DNA from: JAGDZR01 sp049115695
GTDB taxonomy: Bacteria; Bacteroidota; Bacteroidia; Cytophagales; Cyclobacteriaceae
Direction of reading: 5' to 3'
Length of the DNA: 64,000 nt
Assembly: GCA_049115695.1 (NCBI GenBank)
Contig: JAGDZR010000005.1
Span: 186,001-250,000 of the forward strand
The position numbers and the translations under genes are program-made. Under the pieces are notes generated by a model. The model searched no databases, was not told the DNA's origin, and was given only the letters and a program-made list of their open reading frames with translations. Below, one piece after another: positions 44,887 through 54,430 of the stretch. Position 1 is the stretch's first letter. Every line of letters starts with the position of its first letter.

Positions 44887-45892
44887 TTGGGCTTAAATGA
44901 ACATTGATCAAGTCCCAATCCTGACCTTTGTTCGCAGAAAAGTATAAGTTACCATTATTGGTGCCAAAGGACAGCTGATTTCCGTTGAGATCAAAAGCAT
45001 CTCTAAAAACCAAATCAAATGATTGGGTTTTTGGTAAGCCATTGGTTTGCGCCATCCAAGAAACACCCCCGTCCGTAGTATGTAAAACTGTCAAAATACC
45101 ACCAGATGGAATTCTCAGGTCGTCACTTTCAGCCGGTATGATCCAGGCTTCAAGTGGGTCGTTTGCACTTAATCCCAATGCAAAACCATACTTGGATTCA
45201 GGAGGAGAAACGTCAGACCAGGTTTTGCCACGATCGGTTGAACGATATACACCGCAGTGATTTTGTTGCCAGAAGACATCAGGATTGCTCAGTGATTGCT
45301 TGATGCAATGTGGATCATAACCGACATCAGATTTGCTCGGATAAAACGATTCCATGCCTGTATTTGATGGATTCCAGGTGGCGCCATTATCCAGGGATCT
45401 AAAAATTCCAGCACAACTGATACCTACCATCCAATGTTTTGCTTCACTATGATCGATTAGTGTGGTGTGAAGAAATGGATTGTTGGAACCTTTTCCTCCA
45501 CCCATCCATTCATGACGAGATGGGTGATGGTGTAAGCCGGTTATTTCACGATAGTGATGACCTCCATCATCTGAAGCGAATAATCCGGCAGGTTCTGTTC
45601 CGATCAGTAATGTGTCATTTTGATAATTGATCGACCAAATAGATCTCAATGCAAAGTTCATGTCTGCCCCAAATTTTGGGGTATTCAACTCAGTCCATGA
45701 CTTACCCTGATCTTCCGAGACATGAATTTTTGGTCCCCAGTGCTTATGGTTAATCCCTACCCACCATTTGCTGTCTTCAAGGCAAATAGCGCCTACCGGA
45801 TAGCCAAGGAAATGTATTTTTTTAATTTCCCAAACGGTTGTCGTTCTTTCGAAAACCACCAACCCTTTATCCGTTCCAGCAACTATTTTCAC
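44864..45892 (-). CDS. BNR/VPS10-like beta-propeller protein of unknown role
   Basis: 342 residues, GTG start at 45892 overlapping the moaC stop. Repeated Asp-box-like segments (SEDQGKSWTEL, SDDGGHHYREI, SLDNGATWNPS, STDRGKTWSD, TTDGGVSWMA, SANKGQDWDLI) indicate a six- or seven-bladed propeller of the sialidase/photosystem-assembly-like BNR type. No signal peptide is seen, so it is cytoplasmic, and the catalytic residues of sialidases are not evident. Its place at the end of the moaA-moeA-moaC operon is unusual; function in cofactor synthesis is unproven. Confidence 0.75.
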   Translation of the reverse strand: MKIVAGTDKGLVVFERTTTVWEIKKIHFLGYPVGAICLEDSKWWVGINHKHWGPKIHVSEDQGKSWTELNTPKFGADMNFALRSIWSINYQNDTLLIGTEPAGLFASDDGGHHYREITGLHHHPSRHEWMGGGKGSNNPFLHTTLIDHSEAKHWMVGISCAGIFRSLDNGATWNPSNTGMESFYPSKSDVGYDPHCIKQSLSNPDVFWQQNHCGVYRSTDRGKTWSDVSPPESKYGFALGLSANDPLEAWIIPAESDDLRIPSGGILTVLHTTDGGVSWMAQTNGLPKTQSFDLVFRDAFDLNGNQLSFGTNNGNLYFSANKGQDWDLINVHLSPIRSLRIR

Positions 45893-46362
45893 TAATGCTT
45901 GTAATCTGATTTTCCACCGGTTTTGCGAATGAGCCTGGTTCCGGTAATTACTATATCGTGAGAGAAAGCCTTACACATATCATAGACTGTCAGAGCAGCT
46001 ATGCTCGCACCTGTTAGCGCTTCCATTTCCACTCCTGTTTTACCGCTACACTTGGCTTCACAGGTGATGGCTACTTCTAATTCATTGATCAATTTGATAT
46101 CTATCTTAACCTTGTTCAGGAAGAGATTATGGCAAAGGGGAATGAGTTCGGATGTCTTTTTGGCACCTTGTATACCAGCAAGAATGGCCGTTTGAAAGAC
46201 CGGACCTTTTAAAGTCGTGATTTCGCCATCACTGATATGCTGCCTCATATCTTCTGGTAGGATGACACGACTTTCAGCAATGGCGGTTCTTTCCGTTATG
46301 TCTTTTTGAGATACATCCACCATCGAAGGATGCTGCTGATCTATGTGCGTAAATTTTTTCAT
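45892..46362 (-). CDS. moaC: Cyclic pyranopterin monophosphate synthase
   Basis: 156 residues, normal length. HPSMVDVSQKDITERTAIAE near the start, IPLCHNLFL, and GVEMEALTGASIAALTVYDMCK are the signature blocks, the last including the catalytic region. With MoaA it makes cyclic pyranopterin monophosphate from GTP. It overlaps moeA by one base (TAATG) and the BNR gene by one base. Confidence 0.96.
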   Translation of the reverse strand: MKKFTHIDQQHPSMVDVSQKDITERTAIAESRVILPEDMRQHISDGEITTLKGPVFQTAILAGIQGAKKTSELIPLCHNLFLNKVKIDIKLINELEVAITCEAKCSGKTGVEMEALTGASIAALTVYDMCKAFSHDIVITGTRLIRKTGGKSDYKH

Positions 46363-47564
46363 TAAACTACGTTACGATAAGGAATGTAATCAATTTGTTC
46401 ATCCTGACTAAATGTTGATTGCCCGTGAGGCAAAACGACAAAACCATCAGCGTTGGTAAGGTTAGCAAAATCTCCTGAACCATTGCCGCGGATAGGAGTA
46501 GCCAATAGGTGGCCGGATGAAGCATCAATTTTTACTTGCTGAAAAAACGTCAAATCTGGTTTGAACTGGATATCTTCAGTTAGACTTACTTTAATCGAAT
46601 TCACCTTCTGATGGTGGGATTGCAACAGCCATCTTCGAACATAGGTATTGAGGCACATGAAAGTCGCGACAGGGTTTCCGGGCAGAGCAAATATCCGACA
46701 GGAATCAGTAGTGCCAAACCAGAACGGCTTGCCGGGTCGCTGCTTAACCCTATGAAAATGTTTCGTTACGCCAATTTCATTGAGTACTTCCGGGATGTAG
46801 TCAAATTTGCCTTTTGAAACACCTCCGGACATGACAATAAAGTCATATTGCTCGATGGCTTGCTTAAGCGATTGATATATAACCTCCTTGGTGTCGTTTA
46901 AGTGCATCATGTCAGTCGTCACTCCCCATTCAGTGAGTTTCGAATAAACACTCCAAACATTGCTTTTACGAATTTGATGAGCCAGCGGGGTGTCTGAAAC
47001 ATCAACCAATTCATCTCCTGTCGAAACAACAAGAGCTTTTGGTTGGCTCAGTACATTGATCTGATGTTTTCCTACGGTGGAGAGTACACCGATCTCGGCG
47101 GCACCTATAACATGTCCGGACTTTATCAGGACATCTCCTGATTTCTGATCCAGGCCTTTGAAATGCACGTTTTGCTGCTGCGCTACATTTTCTGTAATGA
47201 TTTGAGCAAATTCATCTTTTATTTCTACTTCTTCGTATTTGATGATGGTATCAGCTCCTTTCGAAAGCATCGCTCCCGTCATAATTTCAATGCATCCATC
47301 GGGTGTCTGAAGTTGAAGAGCTGGTGCTCCAGCTGCCTGTGTCGCTTCTATTTTAAACTCGCGTATTCCATTTTTAAAGGCGGCATAACTGATAGCAATG
47401 CCATCCATGGTTACCCGGTCAAATGGAGGAAAGTCCCGATCTGCAACAATGTCTTCGGCAAGGACACGTTGAGTTGCCTGACTAATCTCAATAGACTCAA
47501 TCTCCGGATACCAGGGATGCTGGTCGATTATATCGAGGGCCTGTTCATAAGTGATGAATTCCAT
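46362..47564 (-). CDS. moeA: Molybdopterin molybdenumtransferase
   Basis: 400 residues, standard MoeA size. Blocks include DFPPFDRVTMDGIAI, MTGAMLSKGADTIIKYE, VVSTGDELVD, MSGGVSKGKFDYIPEV and FALPGNPVATFMCL. It inserts molybdate into adenylylated molybdopterin. No MogA partner is nearby. It is 24 bases downstream of moaA and overlaps moaC, so moaA-moeA-moaC are one operon. Confidence 0.96.
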   Translation of the reverse strand: MEFITYEQALDIIDQHPWYPEIESIEISQATQRVLAEDIVADRDFPPFDRVTMDGIAISYAAFKNGIREFKIEATQAAGAPALQLQTPDGCIEIMTGAMLSKGADTIIKYEEVEIKDEFAQIITENVAQQQNVHFKGLDQKSGDVLIKSGHVIGAAEIGVLSTVGKHQINVLSQPKALVVSTGDELVDVSDTPLAHQIRKSNVWSVYSKLTEWGVTTDMMHLNDTKEVIYQSLKQAIEQYDFIVMSGGVSKGKFDYIPEVLNEIGVTKHFHRVKQRPGKPFWFGTTDSCRIFALPGNPVATFMCLNTYVRRWLLQSHHQKVNSIKVSLTEDIQFKPDLTFFQQVKIDASSGHLLATPIRGNGSGDFANLTNADGFVVLPHGQSTFSQDEQIDYIPYRNVV

Positions 47565-47588
47565 GACTCAAGATTAGTGAAAGATATG

Positions 47589-48578
47589 CTATCCCCCAAT
47601 GGTGGCCATCGACTCTCTTGACCCTTTGGAAGCATTTTTAATTTTTTCCGATTCGAAACCATCTTTTGATCTTGATCTGAAGAAGTGTAGAAATTTTTCT
47701 TTGATATCCTCATCACTGGCTCCCGACCTGATGAAATCTCTAAAACTAAAAAGACCTACACCGTAAAGACAAGTCCTAAGTTCTCCTTGTGGGGTCAATC
47801 TTACACGATCACATTGACTGCAGATGGTGCGTGTGTAGGCAGGTATAATGCCAATGGTTCCTTTTGCCCCTTCGATTTGATACTTGATGGCAGTTTCTGC
47901 TGCTTCACCTTTGAGTGGAGACAATTGGCCAAAGGTCTTCTCAAGTGTATCATGGATGAAGCTCTTATCCCATTTAATTGGCGTGAAACCTTTTCCTCCT
48001 CCATTGAATGGCATTTCTTCAATGAATCGTACGCTCACATTTTTTTCGATGGATAATTGAGCCATATCAACGACTTCATCCTCATTGAACCCCTCTATCA
48101 CCACCATGTTGATCTTGGTGTTAAATCCACCCTTTACCAATCCATCAAAGGCTTCCATTACAAGGTCGAATTCGTCTCTCTTTGTGATTTCTTTGAATCT
48201 ATCTTTCTTAAGAGTGTCGAGGCTAAGATTGATGCTGTCAAGGCCAATATCAGTCAGGGCGGCCAGATGTGGTGTTAAGAGCGCACCATTGGTCGTCATG
48301 TGGACCGATTCAATACCAGGGGTTGATTTAAGACGCTTAAGGAATGGTATCAGGTCCCTGCGAACAAGAGGCTCTCCTCCGGTTATTCTTACTTTCGAAA
48401 TTCCCATTTCAGCAAGTATGCCAACAAGCCTCTCCATTTCTTCATAGCTCAGTAATTTGCTTTTTTGCGTGAATACCATCCCGGTTTCGGGCATGCAATA
48501 GGTACACCTCAGGTTGCATCTGTCTGTTACAGCCAGTCGCAGATAATTAAGTTGCCTACCGTGGTTATCAAAAAGCAA
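47589..48578 (-). CDS. moaA: GTP 3',8-cyclase (radical SAM)
   Basis: 329 residues. The radical-SAM cluster motif is CNLRCTYC near residues 21-28, and the second [4Fe-4S] site is CSQC plus a later Cys in RTCLYG. The protein ends in the catalytically important Gly-Gly (MATIGG). Translation appears to begin at TTG 48578, because no ATG or GTG precedes the conserved YLRLAVTDRC block and a stop lies about ten codons upstream. It rearranges GTP in the first Moco step. It is divergent from xdhC with a 61-base shared promoter region. Confidence 0.95.
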   Translation of the reverse strand: MLFDNHGRQLNYLRLAVTDRCNLRCTYCMPETGMVFTQKSKLLSYEEMERLVGILAEMGISKVRITGGEPLVRRDLIPFLKRLKSTPGIESVHMTTNGALLTPHLAALTDIGLDSINLSLDTLKKDRFKEITKRDEFDLVMEAFDGLVKGGFNTKINMVVIEGFNEDEVVDMAQLSIEKNVSVRFIEEMPFNGGGKGFTPIKWDKSFIHDTLEKTFGQLSPLKGEAAETAIKYQIEGAKGTIGIIPAYTRTICSQCDRVRLTPQGELRTCLYGVGLFSFRDFIRSGASDEDIKEKFLHFFRSRSKDGFESEKIKNASKGSRESMATIGG

Positions 48579-48639
48579 ATTGCTTGAGTTTATGAATTAA
48601 ATTGTAAATCTAATTGCAAACCATTTATAGTAGGCCAAT

Positions 48640-49602
48640 ATGCATGAAGTAATCAAGCAAATAGCTGACCTGAGTCAGGAACAATCTGATTTTATGATCG
48701 CAACAGTTGTGAAAACCTGGAGGTCATCTCCACGACCAGCGGGAAGTGTGATGCTGGTTGATCAAGAAGGGAGAATGTATGGTTCCGTTAGCGGGGGATG
48801 TATTGAGAAGGTAGTACTGGAACAAACGCTGAACCTCATGTCCGAAGGTAAGGCCGAACTCATGACATTTGGTGTAGCAGATGAAGAAGCATGGGAGGTT
48901 GGATTGAGTTGTGGGGGTAAGGTGTCAGTATTCATTGAGCCTTATAAAAAGGAAGTTTGGCGTTCTGTTTTTGCAAACCCTGATCAGTCACAGGTATTGA
49001 TTACTAAAATGGAGCAAAGACCCCAATATTTGAATTTGGATCAACTTCCCGATGATGTTAATGAAGAGGTGCGTTCGCTGATCCGAAAGGAACAATCAGG
49101 GGTCGTTGATGATCTCTTTGTCCGAGTGATGCCAAAGCAACCGACCATGTTGATGGTTGGTGCTGCTCATATTACATTCGAGCTCATACAGCTTGCACAT
49201 TTGCACGGCTTTAAAACTATTGTAATAGACCCTCGCGACACTTTTACTCATAAATCACACATTCCTGAAGCACCAGATGAACTTCACGCTTGCTGGCCGC
49301 AGGAGGTGATCAATAATGTTGACCTTGATCAACACACCTATGCTGTAATCCTGTCTCATGATCCCAAAATTGATGATCCAGCCCTACATGTATTATTAAA
49401 ATCAGAAGTCAAATATATTGGAGCGTTAGGAAGTCGCAGGACGCATCAAAAACGTATTGATCGGCTAGTGGAAGCTGGATTTAATCAATCAGAAATAGAT
49501 AGAATTCACGCGCCGGTCGGCTTGGACATTGGAGCGATGACGGCAGCTGAAATCGCTTTGAGTGTGATGGCGCAAGTGGTTGATGTGAAAAATTCAGATT
49601 GA
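48640..49602 (+). CDS. XdhC-family molybdenum cofactor insertion/maturation factor
   Basis: 320 residues. The N-terminal XdhC/CoxI domain contains VKTWRSSPRPAGS, GSVSGGCIE and the later GLSCGG cysteine motif. The C-terminal Rossmann domain holds LMVGAAHITFELIQLA and YIGALGSRRTHQKR. In known systems XdhC binds sulfurated Moco and hands it to xanthine-dehydrogenase-family enzymes. It is divergent from moaA; mocA and the desulfurase in the same locus make a consistent MCD-type pathway. The target enzyme is not in the window. Confidence 0.9.
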   Translation: MHEVIKQIADLSQEQSDFMIATVVKTWRSSPRPAGSVMLVDQEGRMYGSVSGGCIEKVVLEQTLNLMSEGKAELMTFGVADEEAWEVGLSCGGKVSVFIEPYKKEVWRSVFANPDQSQVLITKMEQRPQYLNLDQLPDDVNEEVRSLIRKEQSGVVDDLFVRVMPKQPTMLMVGAAHITFELIQLAHLHGFKTIVIDPRDTFTHKSHIPEAPDELHACWPQEVINNVDLDQHTYAVILSHDPKIDDPALHVLLKSEVKYIGALGSRRTHQKRIDRLVEAGFNQSEIDRIHAPVGLDIGAMTAAEIALSVMAQVVDVKNSD

Positions 49603-49654
49603 TATTTAGTGAGGTTAGAGCGACCCAAGAAACCATACGCATTTTTTAAGGCAC

Positions 49655-49681
49655 AAAAAAAAGGCCCGGTAAACCGAGCCT
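49655..49681 (-). terminator. Rho-independent terminator for the DAHP synthase gene
   Basis: On the minus strand AGGC-T-CGGT and ACCG-G-GCCT form a stem with one mismatch and a tiny loop, followed by eight T. It lies 28 bases after the aroF stop and faces xdhC from the other side. Confidence 0.88.
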
Positions 49682-49708
49682 CCATATTCTAAATCATACA
49701 AGCTATTG

Positions 49709-50758
49709 TTAAGCCAATACAGATTTTTCTCTGTGCTTGATTTCCCAGATAGCTTTGATGTCTGTGATCAATTGAGCTAGTGTTGCTGGTGTCAGTGATT
49801 GCTTTGGATCATCTCCAATACCTTTCTGTGGGTTGCAATGCGTTTCTACAATCACTCCATCTGCTCCATATGCCATAGCTGCCAACGCGGCTGAAGGTAC
49901 ATATTTAGCTCTGCCAACAGAATGTGATGGATCAACGATGACAGGTGCCCATGATTTTTCTTTTAGTAGAGGCGTGATGCTTTCATCAGGATGATTTCGA
50001 TAACCGTCCATTGTAGGAGTAGTACCCCGAGGGCAGAACATTACATCTGCATTGCCAGCTGCTGCGATATACTCGGCCGCTGCGATGAATTCGTTTACAG
50101 GACCCATTCCCATTGATCTTTTAAGCAGGACAGCTGTTCCTTTATTCTGAGTCATAGCTCCAATTGCCTTAAGCAAAGAATAGTTGAGCGCGTTTCTTGC
50201 GCCCACCTGAAGTACATCAACTCCTGCCTCTACAGCTATTTTGAGTTGATGGTCATCCATTACCTCAGTGTCCACTGGCAAGCCAGTCTGAGCACGAGCT
50301 TCCATTAATATTTCAATTGAAGCGTCATCCCCCTGAAAAGAATAAGGCATTGTTCTCGGCTTCCAAACTCCACCGCGAATAGCACTTGCTCCCGCCTCTT
50401 TCACTGCATGAGCAGTTTCGATAAAGAGATTTGGATTTTTCGGGTCGATTGCACATTGACCGGCTATGATAAATGGTTGCTCACCAACAATCACATCACC
50501 AATTTTAATTTTGTGGTGTGCCAATTCAGAATGGCAATCCATCAATTTAAAAGGACTATCAACTGCATCAAAACGATCAATGTAGTCTAGACCGAGAATG
50601 CGATTGACCATTATTGTCTTTCGTTCTTCTCCCAGCACCGCATATATGGTTCGGTGGTGTCCTACAATCGTCTGAATCTTACATCCATACTCCTCAACTA
50701 TCGCTTTTACCTCGGATAGCTGCTCGCTCGTCAGTTTCGGTTCCTTAGGGATGATCAT
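49709..50758 (-). CDS. aroF: 3-deoxy-7-phosphoheptulonate (DAHP) synthase, type I-beta with N-terminal ferredoxin-like domain
   Basis: 349 residues. The first 70 residues form the ferredoxin-like regulatory domain (starting KPKLTS-type PKEPKLTSEQ, with GHHRTIYAVLGEE), as in the Thermotoga enzyme. The TIM-barrel core has AGQCAID, GGVWKPRTMPYSFQG, LQVGARNALNY, LKRSMGMG and VDPSHSVGR. It condenses phosphoenolpyruvate and erythrose 4-phosphate to start aromatic synthesis; the N-domain allows feedback by Tyr or Phe. Single gene with its own terminator. Confidence 0.95.
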   Translation of the reverse strand: MIIPKEPKLTSEQLSEVKAIVEEYGCKIQTIVGHHRTIYAVLGEERKTIMVNRILGLDYIDRFDAVDSPFKLMDCHSELAHHKIKIGDVIVGEQPFIIAGQCAIDPKNPNLFIETAHAVKEAGASAIRGGVWKPRTMPYSFQGDDASIEILMEARAQTGLPVDTEVMDDHQLKIAVEAGVDVLQVGARNALNYSLLKAIGAMTQNKGTAVLLKRSMGMGPVNEFIAAAEYIAAAGNADVMFCPRGTTPTMDGYRNHPDESITPLLKEKSWAPVIVDPSHSVGRAKYVPSAALAAMAYGADGVIVETHCNPQKGIGDDPKQSLTPATLAQLITDIKAIWEIKHREKSVLA

Positions 50759-50958
50759 ATCTACTCTGAAATTTTTAAGGCCACAAAACTAACCGCATAC
50801 TTCGACTAATTACCATCCGTGAACTCATTTTTCTAATGCAACCAGTTGATCATTGAGAATATTTCAATAAATCAGCTTGAAAAGTGCAGATATTGGTTGT
50901 TTATGCAATGGAAATAGGATGTTTTTACATTCACCAGGAAATCAATCTGATAATTTTA

Positions 50959-50986
50959 TATCCCCACTTGAGAGCAAGCGGGGATA
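50959..50986 (-). terminator. Probable terminator after the amidohydrolase gene
   Basis: TATCCCC-A-CTTG and CAAG-C-GGGGATA form an 11-bp stem with one mismatch and an AGAG loop, starting 9 bases past the stop of the minus-strand gene. It is followed by an A/T-rich stretch rather than a pure T-run. Confidence 0.6.
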
Positions 50987-50994
50987 AAGTTGTG

Positions 50995-53900
50995 CTAGTG
51001 TCCACAAACACAATTTGGTTGCATAACCCCATGTGTCTCATCATGGAAATCCATGTTGTCATTGTAACCGTCCATTTCCCAATAAAATTTTGAACGAGGT
51101 TGATCGTAGTTGCCAATTTCGTTCATGGTATCAACATTGAATAAACGACCATTGATCATGGTATAGCTTACATGCTGTGAGTGCTGAATGTTCTCAAGCG
51201 GATTTTGATCCAGTACAACCAGATCTGCAAGTTTGCCTACTTCGATCGAGCCAAGATTTTCTTCCATACCAATATACTCCGCGCCATGAAGAGTTGCAGC
51301 TCGCAATACTTCGTGATTAGTCATGCCACCCTGCTCAAGCATCCACATTTCCCAATGTACGCCAAGTCCCTGCAGTTGGCCATGCCCTCCTACACAGACT
51401 TTAACATTCCGATCCACCAATTTCTTCAAGGATTGTGAAGTTAGAATATGCCCATTATCATATTCCTCCATGGGTACCATTGTTCTATGTCTTGATCGAC
51501 TATCAATCACACTTCTGGGTGTATACTTTAATAGAAATTCGTTTTCCCACACATTGGTTGTTTGGTACCAGTAGTATTCTCCGCTCATTCCTGAATAATT
51601 AACAATTAGCGTCGGCGTATTGGCTGTTTTACTTGCTGACCATAGTTTTAACACATCGTCGTATAGTGGAGCTACAGGTACATTGTGCTCTATACTTGTG
51701 TGACCATCCAGAATCATGGTCATGTTCGTAAAGAAAGTAGAACCGCCTTCGGGATACACCATGATGCTGTTTTCTCTGGCAGCCTTGATGACCTGTTGTC
51801 GCTGCTCACGTCGAGGTTGATTGTAGCTTTTTACACTAAATGCACCGTATGCTTTAGTTCGGTGAATGGCAAATTTGGCATCTTCGAAACTGTTTATAAC
51901 CGCTTTGAAATCACCATCAGCTCCATAGAGAATGGTGCCAGTGGTGTATACCCGCGGACCCACCATTCTGCCACTTCTGACCATTTCAGATTGAGAAAGT
52001 GACATCTGAGTGTTGCTGGATGGGTCGTGGGTCGTAGTAATGCCATAAGCAAGATTTGCATAGTACGGCCAATCTTTTTGAGGGCTGAGGCCGTATCTAA
52101 AAGCATTGAGATGCGCGTGTGTGTCAATGATTCCCGGTATGATGGTCTTTCCACTCGCATCTATCACTTCTGCCTTTCTTGGGACTTCCACATTTGCACC
52201 CACGGCGATAATGCGATTTTCCTCAACAAGCACTGTTCCTTTTTCAATGACTTCTTCTCCTTTCATGGTAATGATACGAGCATTAGTAAAAGCGACCATT
52301 CCCTCAGGTCGGTCAGTTGATAAGGTGAGATTGACATCAACGATTGTTTTCTCAATTGTTCCGATGCTATCTGGAGATCCTTCAAGGAATGTAAATGCAT
52401 TTTTCAGAGCAACTGTGTGGTGGCTATTGCCAAGCATCCAGCTCAATGATTCTCCTTCAGATGTCCATTGTAAGTCAATCCCGGCATCAGTTGATACTTT
52501 GGCCATTGGAAATGCCTTTTGATCTTTCGATATCTCGAACGTTTGCCCAAAGAGAGAGAAAGGCATGACGTAAACGTTATAGAGCTCACCAAAGGCAACC
52601 CATTTATTGTCAGGGCTTAAAGTAAACTGTCCTGCATACTTGGAGTGAAGATGGATTTTCTGATCTTCTCCCTCCAGATTTACACTTCTTAGGCTTTTGT
52701 CAAGGCTGCCAAATATATAACCACCTTTTTGATAGAAGATTCGCTTTCCATCCTTGCTGAATATTGGAGACTGACCATCATTCGTAACAAAAGTCGTTTC
52801 CCCTCCATTGGCATCCATCCAATAAATGCCTGGTTTTTTGGTATATGCGTATCCTTGAGCACCATTTCCTGATGCCCTATGATAGACGATCTTTCTACCG
52901 TCGGGTGAATAGGAAGGTGTTCGGTAAATACCTTTTTCTGAAGAAATTTTTGTTGAAAATCCTCCTTTTGTTGAAACTATCCTGATTTCTCCTCTATTCT
53001 CATCGTTCCATGAGACATAAACAATGGTGTTGCCATCCGGTGAAAAGGATGGTTCAAATTCATAATCAGTTCCTTTGGTAAGACGTTTAGGCTCACCGTC
53101 AGGCATTTTCTTGGCGTACAAATAGCCTGCGGCGTTAAATACCATCAATTTTCCATTTGGAGAAACTTTGGCTCCTCTGATAACTTTTGACTTAAACTCC
53201 TCAGGGTCGGGATTTTGTTTGAATTGCAATGCATCCACAATGGTGTGATCAGCCGAAGCATTGAATGGAATGACAGCTGCTTCACCAGACTGAGTATTTA
53301 CCTTTCTGATTTTACCTTTGGCCCAGATCACGACACTTTGGTTGTCAGGCATCCAATTGAATCCAGGATAGGTGCCGAAAATTGCCCATGCTTCCTGCTG
53401 ATCTTTTGATAACTCATCGTATATGGGTCGTTGTATTCCTGTTTTTAAATCATGGATATAAAGGACTGTTTTTGTTCTGACGCGTCTAATAAAAGCAAGC
53501 TTGCTACCATCTGGAGAGATTTGAGGTCTGAGGGCACCACCAGCACCACCGATGATGTTTTCAGTTTTTCCAGTTTCTCTATCGTATCTTTTGATCACAT
53601 AGATCTGGCTGTTGGGATCTTTATTATATTGAAAATATCCACCGGGGTACATGTCTTCACTAAAATAGACGTACTGACCGTCAGGGCTTACCCATGGTTC
53701 GTTGACATCTTGTTGGTCATTTTTTCTTTTGGTGAGTTGAACACCATTTCCTCCATTTACATGATACATCCACATTTCGCCGGCACCCAGCGATCTGGTA
53801 GACGTGAAATGCTTACGTGCTATTAAATAATTACCATCAGGAGTCCATACTGCGTTGTTTAATAGCCTGAAAGATTCCTTTGTTACCTGCTGGGGGTCTG

Positions 53901-54243
53901 TGCCGTCAGTGTTCATCACCCATACATTATCACCACCTCCAGCATCACTTGTAAAGGCAATTTGCTTGCCATCAGGGCTAAATCTTGGTTGCACTTCAAA
54001 CGCGTGTCCACCTCTGATCAATTGTGCCTCTCCACCTGTAATTGGTAGTGTGTAAATGTCCCCTAGTAAATCAAAGACAATGGTGCTTCCATCAGGAGAC
54101 ACATCCAAATTCATCCAGGTGCCTTCATCCACTGAAATGTTGATTGATTTATTCTTTTCATCCGGTTGGGTCACATCCCATTTATCCTGACCAAATGCTG
54201 TCAATACTATCAGCATTGCCACCAAGCTTAAACCTTGTCTCAT
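50995..54243 (-). CDS. Secreted TolB-propeller/amidohydrolase fusion
   Basis: 1082 residues with a signal peptide ending LTAFGQ. Residues about 30-640 carry many PD40/TolB repeats (SPDGSTIVFD, SPDGKQIAFTSD, SPDGSKLAFIRR, SPDGNTIVYVSW, SPDGRKIVYHRA). From about 655 an amidohydrolase domain follows: IIDTHAHLN with the HxH metal pair near 708-710, the HTSIEH histidine region, and the closing GSIEVGKLADLVVLD. It would hydrolyse amide or imide bonds outside the cytoplasm, perhaps cyclic dipeptides or imidazolone compounds; the substrate is unknown. The last 40 residues are a His/Asp/Cys-rich tail ending NCVCGH. Such fusions are common in Bacteroidota. Confidence 0.9.
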   Translation of the reverse strand: MRQGLSLVAMLIVLTAFGQDKWDVTQPDEKNKSINISVDEGTWMNLDVSPDGSTIVFDLLGDIYTLPITGGEAQLIRGGHAFEVQPRFSPDGKQIAFTSDAGGGDNVWVMNTDGTDPQQVTKESFRLLNNAVWTPDGNYLIARKHFTSTRSLGAGEMWMYHVNGGNGVQLTKRKNDQQDVNEPWVSPDGQYVYFSEDMYPGGYFQYNKDPNSQIYVIKRYDRETGKTENIIGGAGGALRPQISPDGSKLAFIRRVRTKTVLYIHDLKTGIQRPIYDELSKDQQEAWAIFGTYPGFNWMPDNQSVVIWAKGKIRKVNTQSGEAAVIPFNASADHTIVDALQFKQNPDPEEFKSKVIRGAKVSPNGKLMVFNAAGYLYAKKMPDGEPKRLTKGTDYEFEPSFSPDGNTIVYVSWNDENRGEIRIVSTKGGFSTKISSEKGIYRTPSYSPDGRKIVYHRASGNGAQGYAYTKKPGIYWMDANGGETTFVTNDGQSPIFSKDGKRIFYQKGGYIFGSLDKSLRSVNLEGEDQKIHLHSKYAGQFTLSPDNKWVAFGELYNVYVMPFSLFGQTFEISKDQKAFPMAKVSTDAGIDLQWTSEGESLSWMLGNSHHTVALKNAFTFLEGSPDSIGTIEKTIVDVNLTLSTDRPEGMVAFTNARIITMKGEEVIEKGTVLVEENRIIAVGANVEVPRKAEVIDASGKTIIPGIIDTHAHLNAFRYGLSPQKDWPYYANLAYGITTTHDPSSNTQMSLSQSEMVRSGRMVGPRVYTTGTILYGADGDFKAVINSFEDAKFAIHRTKAYGAFSVKSYNQPRREQRQQVIKAARENSIMVYPEGGSTFFTNMTMILDGHTSIEHNVPVAPLYDDVLKLWSASKTANTPTLIVNYSGMSGEYYWYQTTNVWENEFLLKYTPRSVIDSRSRHRTMVPMEEYDNGHILTSQSLKKLVDRNVKVCVGGHGQLQGLGVHWEMWMLEQGGMTNHEVLRAATLHGAEYIGMEENLGSIEVGKLADLVVLDQNPLENIQHSQHVSYTMINGRLFNVDTMNEIGNYDQPRSKFYWEMDGYNDNMDFHDETHGVMQPNCVCGH

Positions 54244-54430
54244 GAGTTTGTTTGTTTATTTGATTGAGGTAAGATAAGAGCTTCGAGGTTTAGGTGCATT
54301 TCTAATTGTTGTTGGTGGTGAATAATGGAAATGGATGGTTAATCATAAAGTGTGAGGATTTTTCTTTCCTTTTTGCATGTAGTAACAGATTTTTGTTGTT
54401 CAATTAGTACATTGCCACGATAGAGAAAAC

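Noticed and set aside
47163..47621. Plus-strand open frame of 152 codons inside moeA
   Set aside because: Low-complexity Phe/Cys-rich translation, antisense to conserved MoeA motifs.
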